From contig NZ_JAUOTN010000004.1 of assembly GCF_030546575.1 (NCBI RefSeq), forward strand, positions 248,001-312,000: DNA of 64,000 nucleotides, given 5' to 3'. A program made the position numbers and the translations under genes. Every line of letters begins with the position of its first letter. Within the stretch, counting starts at the first letter, position 1. Of this stretch, positions 60,756-64,000 are shown one piece after another. The DNA comes from Pontibacter coccineus. GTDB lineage: Bacteria > Bacteroidota > Bacteroidia > Cytophagales > Hymenobacteraceae. The notes beneath the pieces were generated by a model. The model did no database searches. It was not told the DNA's origin and worked only from the letters and a program-made list of their open reading frames with translations.

Positions 60756-61583
60756 TTAATTTAGCGAAAAACGCAACGGCAGGGTATAGCGTACCGGAAC
60801 GGGCTTGCCTTCCTGCAGGCCGGGCTTCCAGGTGGGCATGGCTTCTAGGACCCGGATTCCTTCGGCATCGGCGTCCGGGTGTATCCCCTTGATCAACTCC
60901 GTACTTCCTATCTTACCCTGCTCGTCCACCACAAACGAAATGATCACCAGTCCCTCGACTTTTGCCTTGCGGGTGGTTTTCGGATACTTCAGCACCGACC
61001 CGATCCAGCGCAGCATCACCTGTTCGCCTCCGGGAAACTCAGGCATCACCTCCATCGGTATGAAATCCAGGCTATTGCCGCTCGCGTCGTATATCTCGCC
61101 CGACACCATTTTGCCTTGCTGGTATACCTCCACCCGGCGCAATGCTCCCGTTTCATAAAAAGTCTTCAGCGTGTCAACCGCCTTGCCCTGGCTATACCTG
61201 GTGCTTAGCTTCACCTGCCCGTTTTCATACCACGAGGTATAGGGTCCGTCCCATCTGTTGTTGTAGTGGGCCATTTCCAGCTTCATCTGCCCGTTGGGGT
61301 GCCACTCATACACCGGTCCGTGCTGCACGCCGAAGCCGTAAGTACCTCCTTTCAGGTCGCTGTAGTGAACGAGCCTGACCTTGCTGCTGTCTTTTGCCAG
61401 GTATAGCGTGCGGGTTCCTCCGCCAAGCGAGTCCTCTTTTATTTCTTCAAAATAATGTACCTCGGCAGCCGGCACCTCTTTCTGCATGGCCGACAGATAC
61501 CTTGTTTTCACGGTTTGCGCGGTCACCGATTGCCCTGAAAAGAGCGCCAAAACCAGGATCAGAAATGAGTAAATTTGTTTCAT
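60756..61583 (-). CDS. TonB C-terminal domain protein with MORN-like repeats
   Basis: 275 aa. Signal peptide 1-22. The middle has MORN-type repeats (YEWHPNGQMKLEMAHYNNRWDGP, SWYENGQVKLSTRYSQGK, FYETGALRRVEVYQQGKMVSGE, in parts), and the last 90 residues a TonB_C domain (FPGGEQVMLRWIGSVLKYP, GLVIISFVVDEQGKIGSTEL, EAMPTWKPGLQEGKPVPVRYTLPLRF). This energy-transducer-like form is common in Bacteroidota. No TonB membrane anchor pattern beyond the signal is seen, so a role in TonB energy transfer is uncertain. Confidence 0.85.
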   Translation of the reverse strand: MKQIYSFLILVLALFSGQSVTAQTVKTRYLSAMQKEVPAAEVHYFEEIKEDSLGGGTRTLYLAKDSSKVRLVHYSDLKGGTYGFGVQHGPVYEWHPNGQMKLEMAHYNNRWDGPYTSWYENGQVKLSTRYSQGKAVDTLKTFYETGALRRVEVYQQGKMVSGEIYDASGNSLDFIPMEVMPEFPGGEQVMLRWIGSVLKYPKTTRKAKVEGLVIISFVVDEQGKIGSTELIKGIHPDADAEGIRVLEAMPTWKPGLQEGKPVPVRYTLPLRFSLN

Positions 61584-61721
61584 CCGCTAAAAATAAGCAC
61601 AATTCTGAATATAGGGTATCAGCAGGAGGTTATCCTACAGCTTTTGTTAAGATTCAGGCCGCAGGATAAAACATCTGCTTATTTTTTCGGTATAGGTATA
61701 GGTTTCAGGTATAGATTGACG

Positions 61722-63572
61722 ATGAACAGACCAAGCAAAGGTGCCCGTGGGGCGAAAGAGGCAGACGACAAGAAGAGCTTCCGCGAGCAGGTGGGTGCCC
61801 TGAAAAACCTGCCCAAATTCTTCCGCCTGATCTGGAACACAAGCCCCAGTATGACCATCGGCAACGTGCTGCTGCGCCTTGTCAAATCGGCTATACCGCT
61901 GGCGATGCTGTATGTGGGCAAGCTGATCATCGATGAGGTGATCGGACTGATCGATGTGACCGGGGAGCGTGACCTGAGTTTTCTTTGGATACTGGTGGCG
62001 GCGGAACTGGGCCTAGCCATCCTGTCAGATATCTTCAACCGGGGTATCACGCTGCTCGATAGCCTGCTGGGCGATCTTTTTTCCAACAACACTTCGGTGC
62101 AACTCATCGAACACGCCGCCCGGCTAGACCTGGCGCAGTTCGAGGATGCTACTTTTTACGACAAACTGGAGCGGGCGCGTCGGCAAACGATCACCCGGGT
62201 GGTGCTGATGTCGCAGGTGCTCTCGCAGCTGCAGGACATGGTCACGATCGCTTTTCTGGCCGTGGGCCTGATTGCCTTTAATCCCTGGCTCATCCTGATC
62301 CTGCTGGTGGCCGTTATCCCTTCGTTTCTGGGCGAGACGCACTTCAACGAACGCACCTACTCCCTCTCCCGCTCCTGGACACCCGAGCGCCGCGAACTCG
62401 ACTACCTGCGCTACATCGGGGCCTCCGACGAAACGGCCAAGGAGATCAAAACCTTTAACCTGTCGGGTTTCCTGGCTACTCGTTTTAAACAACTCTCGGA
62501 CCGCTACTATGCCCTGAACAAAAGCCTGATCGTGCGGCGGGCCGTATGGGGAAGTGCCCTCTCCTCTTTGGGAACACTGGCTTATTACGGGGCCTATATT
62601 TTTATACTGGCGCAAACGGTGGCCGGTGCTATTACAGTGGGTACGCTCACGTTTCTGGCGGGCTCGTTCAGCAACATGCGGGGCCTGCTGCAGGGCATCA
62701 TGACCCGCTTTTCGCAGATCGCGGAGAGTGCGCTATACCTGCAGGATCTTTTTGATTTTCTGGAATTGAAGCCGCAGATCACCCCGCCTGCCAATCCGCT
62801 TTCTATACCTCGGCCTATAAAAGAGGGCTTTACTTTTGAAAATGTCGGTTTCAAGTACCATAACAGCGAAAAGTGGGCGGTGCGACACCTGTCCTTCCAT
62901 TTGCAGGCCGGCGAAAAACTGGCGCTGGTAGGCGAGAACGGTGCCGGTAAAACCACGTTGGTCAAGCTGCTGGCCCGCCTCTACGAACCCTCCGAAGGCC
63001 GCATCCTGCTCGACGGCATCGACCTGCGCGAGTACGACCTCAACGATCTGCGCCACCAGGTCGGCATTATCTTTCAGGACTATGTGCGCTTCCAGATGAC
63101 GGCCTCCGACAACATCGCCATCGGGCAGATCAGCAACATTGCTGACCGCGATCGCATACAGGGCTCCGCACAGAAGAGCCTGGCCGACCCCGTGATACAG
63201 CGCCTGCCGGATGGCTATGAACAGGTGCTCGGCAAGCGGTTTAACAAAGGCGTGGAGCTGTCGGGAGGCGAATGGCAGAAGGTGGCACTGGCCCGGGCCT
63301 ACATGCGCGACGCGCAGCTGCTGATCCTCGACGAGCCCACTTCAGCACTTGATGCCCGTGCTGAACACGAGGTTTTTCTGCGCTTCTCGGAGCTGATCGC
63401 CGGTAAAACCGCCGTGCTCATCTCCCACCGCTTTTCCACCGTGCGCATGGCCGACCGCATCCTGTTCCTTGAGCAGGGGCAACTGAAAGAATTGGGCTCG
63501 CATGAAGAACTCTTGGCGCAAAACGGCAAGTATGCCGAGCTTTTTGCGCTGCAGGCGAAAGGGTATCTGTAA
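61722..63572 (+). CDS. ABC exporter (membrane and ATPase domains fused)
   Basis: 616 aa from the ATG at 61722 (the frame is open from 61575 but carries no conserved sequence). Five to six membrane helices (residues about 45-330), then the ATPase: GENGAGKTTLVKLLARLYEP (Walker A near 405), ELSGGEWQKVALARAYM (signature) and LLILDEPTSALDARAEHE (Walker B), with SHRFSTVRMADRI. It resembles MsbA/lipid- or peptide-exporting ABC half-transporters. Substrate unknown. Three AGGTATA-type copies lie in its leader. Its 3' end is overlapped by the extended DUF2490 frame. Confidence 0.92.
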   Translation: MNRPSKGARGAKEADDKKSFREQVGALKNLPKFFRLIWNTSPSMTIGNVLLRLVKSAIPLAMLYVGKLIIDEVIGLIDVTGERDLSFLWILVAAELGLAILSDIFNRGITLLDSLLGDLFSNNTSVQLIEHAARLDLAQFEDATFYDKLERARRQTITRVVLMSQVLSQLQDMVTIAFLAVGLIAFNPWLILILLVAVIPSFLGETHFNERTYSLSRSWTPERRELDYLRYIGASDETAKEIKTFNLSGFLATRFKQLSDRYYALNKSLIVRRAVWGSALSSLGTLAYYGAYIFILAQTVAGAITVGTLTFLAGSFSNMRGLLQGIMTRFSQIAESALYLQDLFDFLELKPQITPPANPLSIPRPIKEGFTFENVGFKYHNSEKWAVRHLSFHLQAGEKLALVGENGAGKTTLVKLLARLYEPSEGRILLDGIDLREYDLNDLRHQVGIIFQDYVRFQMTASDNIAIGQISNIADRDRIQGSAQKSLADPVIQRLPDGYEQVLGKRFNKGVELSGGEWQKVALARAYMRDAQLLILDEPTSALDARAEHEVFLRFSELIAGKTAVLISHRFSTVRMADRILFLEQGQLKELGSHEELLAQNGKYAELFALQAKGYL

Positions 63573-64000
63573 CCAAGTATCAGGACAAAATAACTTTTTA
63601 TAAAGCCCACTCCCGTGAGGAATGATGGCGTACGGCTATACCTTAGTCTTCCGATTCCTTCCGATTCCTTCCGCTTCTTTGTTAAATCAATTTTGTGGGA
63701 GATGGCCAGCTGCACGATATGCCGCTTGTAGAACTGGTAGCCCGATGATCGTTGCTGGTACCAGTGCAGGTAGCTCGCCTCTACTTCCAGATTGTCCAAT
63801 ACAGCGTAACTCAATCCGGCATATATCCTGTTCTGGTCGAAGCGGTTGTACACAATTTTTTTGCCCGCATTGATATGGATTTCGTCGTTTAGCTTAAGCT
63901 TGAGCGGCTGGTCGTTAATACTTGCCAACCGGTATTCCACCCCTAGCCTATACCTGAAACGGTAATTGCTGTTATACCCGGGGGCCAGCTCTCCGTTGCT
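63299..64000 (-). CDS. DUF2490 outer-membrane-type protein, 3' part, frameshifted at a tandem repeat
   Basis: The 5' end is beyond the window. The frame read here, NYRFRYRLGVEYRLASINDQ to HIVQLAISHKIDLTKKRK, is DUF2490, a beta-barrel-like family that normally ends soon after such a stretch. Instead the frame continues for about 115 codons, antisense to the ABC exporter's 3' end, to a stop at 63299. The cause is visible: a 10-bp repeat (63648-63677) lies at the end of the family sequence. Removing one copy would restore a frame that stops at 63643-63645. The extended tail is therefore probably a slippage product. Confidence 0.7.
   Translation of the reverse strand, partial: SNGELAPGYNSNYRFRYRLGVEYRLASINDQPLKLKLNDEIHINAGKKIVYNRFDQNRIYAGLSYAVLDNLEVEASYLHWYQQRSSGYQFYKRHIVQLAISHKIDLTKKRKESEGIGRLRYSRTPSFLTGVGFIKSYFVLILGYRYPFACSAKSSAYLPFCAKSSSCEPNSFSCPCSRNRMRSAMRTVEKRWEMSTAVLPAISSEKRRKTSCSARASSAEVGSSRISSCASRM
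63648..63677. repeat. 10-bp tandem repeat at the 3' end of DUF2490 gene
   Basis: CTTCCGATTC at 63648-63657 and 63658-63667, followed by a near copy CTTCCGCTTC at 63668-63677. A unit of 10 bp changes the reading frame at every gain or loss. Confidence 0.9.

Overview
The window looks like chromosome of a Bacteroidota bacterium, most likely of the Cytophagales/Hymenobacteraceae (Pontibacter-like). The reasons are: promoters of the TTTG-N19-TAnnTTTG type instead of -35/-10 boxes; few Shine-Dalgarno sequences; family-restricted proteins (DUF4270 lipoprotein, head-GIN DUF2807, TonB-C/MORN protein, SigZ-type ECF factor, group II GGGP synthase, GH3 family); and gene orders common in this phylum, such as panC/GT5-like/DUF4270/glmS, coaX/outer-membrane protein/lptC/CNNM/SurA-like, and ribH/TPR/recF/DUF721. 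Moderate GC content. Genus assignment is inference.

Layout. 1-1.7 kb: an Fe-S electron-transfer pair (membrane dicluster protein plus the start of a CCG-domain protein) separated by a small inverted repeat. 1.8-2.0: tRNA-Phe with its own promoter and terminator. 2.1-5.7: a TlpA-like thioredoxin, a DnaJ/TPR membrane protein, a holin-X/coiled-coil pair and GGGP synthase. 5.7-11.6 (minus): AraC regulator, acyl-CoA dehydrogenase, Zn peptidase, rfaE2, flippase-like protein, panD and panC. 11.7-15.8 (plus): GT5-like protein, DUF4270 lipoprotein and glmS. 16-24: 3-HADH-like protein, ridA, an AT-richer membrane protein, YihY, gltX and small proteins. 24-27.4 (minus): lipoprotein, GH3, a four-helix-bundle gene bounded by inverted repeats, and lptB. 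27.6-30.6: GH25 lysozyme and recJ. 31-42 (minus): TPR protein, SurA-like PPIase, CNNM protein, lptC, outer-membrane protein, coaX, an RGG-rich pseudouridine synthase, scpB and a TraR/DksA-like regulator. 42.6-51: DUF3575 protein, ribH, TPR protein, pdhA, recF, a metallothionein-like gene plus SigZ, DUF721, lipoprotein, thioesterase and M28 peptidase. 51-54.6: DUF2807 protein, two tiny ORFs, and a rhomboid protease fused to a plug-like domain. 54.8-58.6: a three-gene operon of N-formylglutamate amidohydrolase-like, QEGLA/DUF1704 metallopeptidase and GshB-like ATP-grasp. 58.6-59.1: a probable small RNA unit. 59.2-64: lipoprotein, TonB-like protein, ABC exporter, and a DUF2490 gene frameshifted by a 10-bp tandem repeat.

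Common threads are cell-envelope construction (rfaE2, lptB, lptC, glmS, GGGP synthase, SurA-like chaperone, ABC exporter, several lipoproteins) and CoA biosynthesis (panC, panD, coaX). The most unusual items are: the repeat-bounded four-helix-bundle cassette with solo repeat copies elsewhere; the ATP-grasp/DUF1704/FGase operon, which resembles a ligase/peptidase cycle; the metallothionein-SigZ cassette placed between recF and DUF721; a highly over-represented AGGTATA heptamer; the small RNA unit near 58.9 kb; and the slippage-extended DUF2490 frame.
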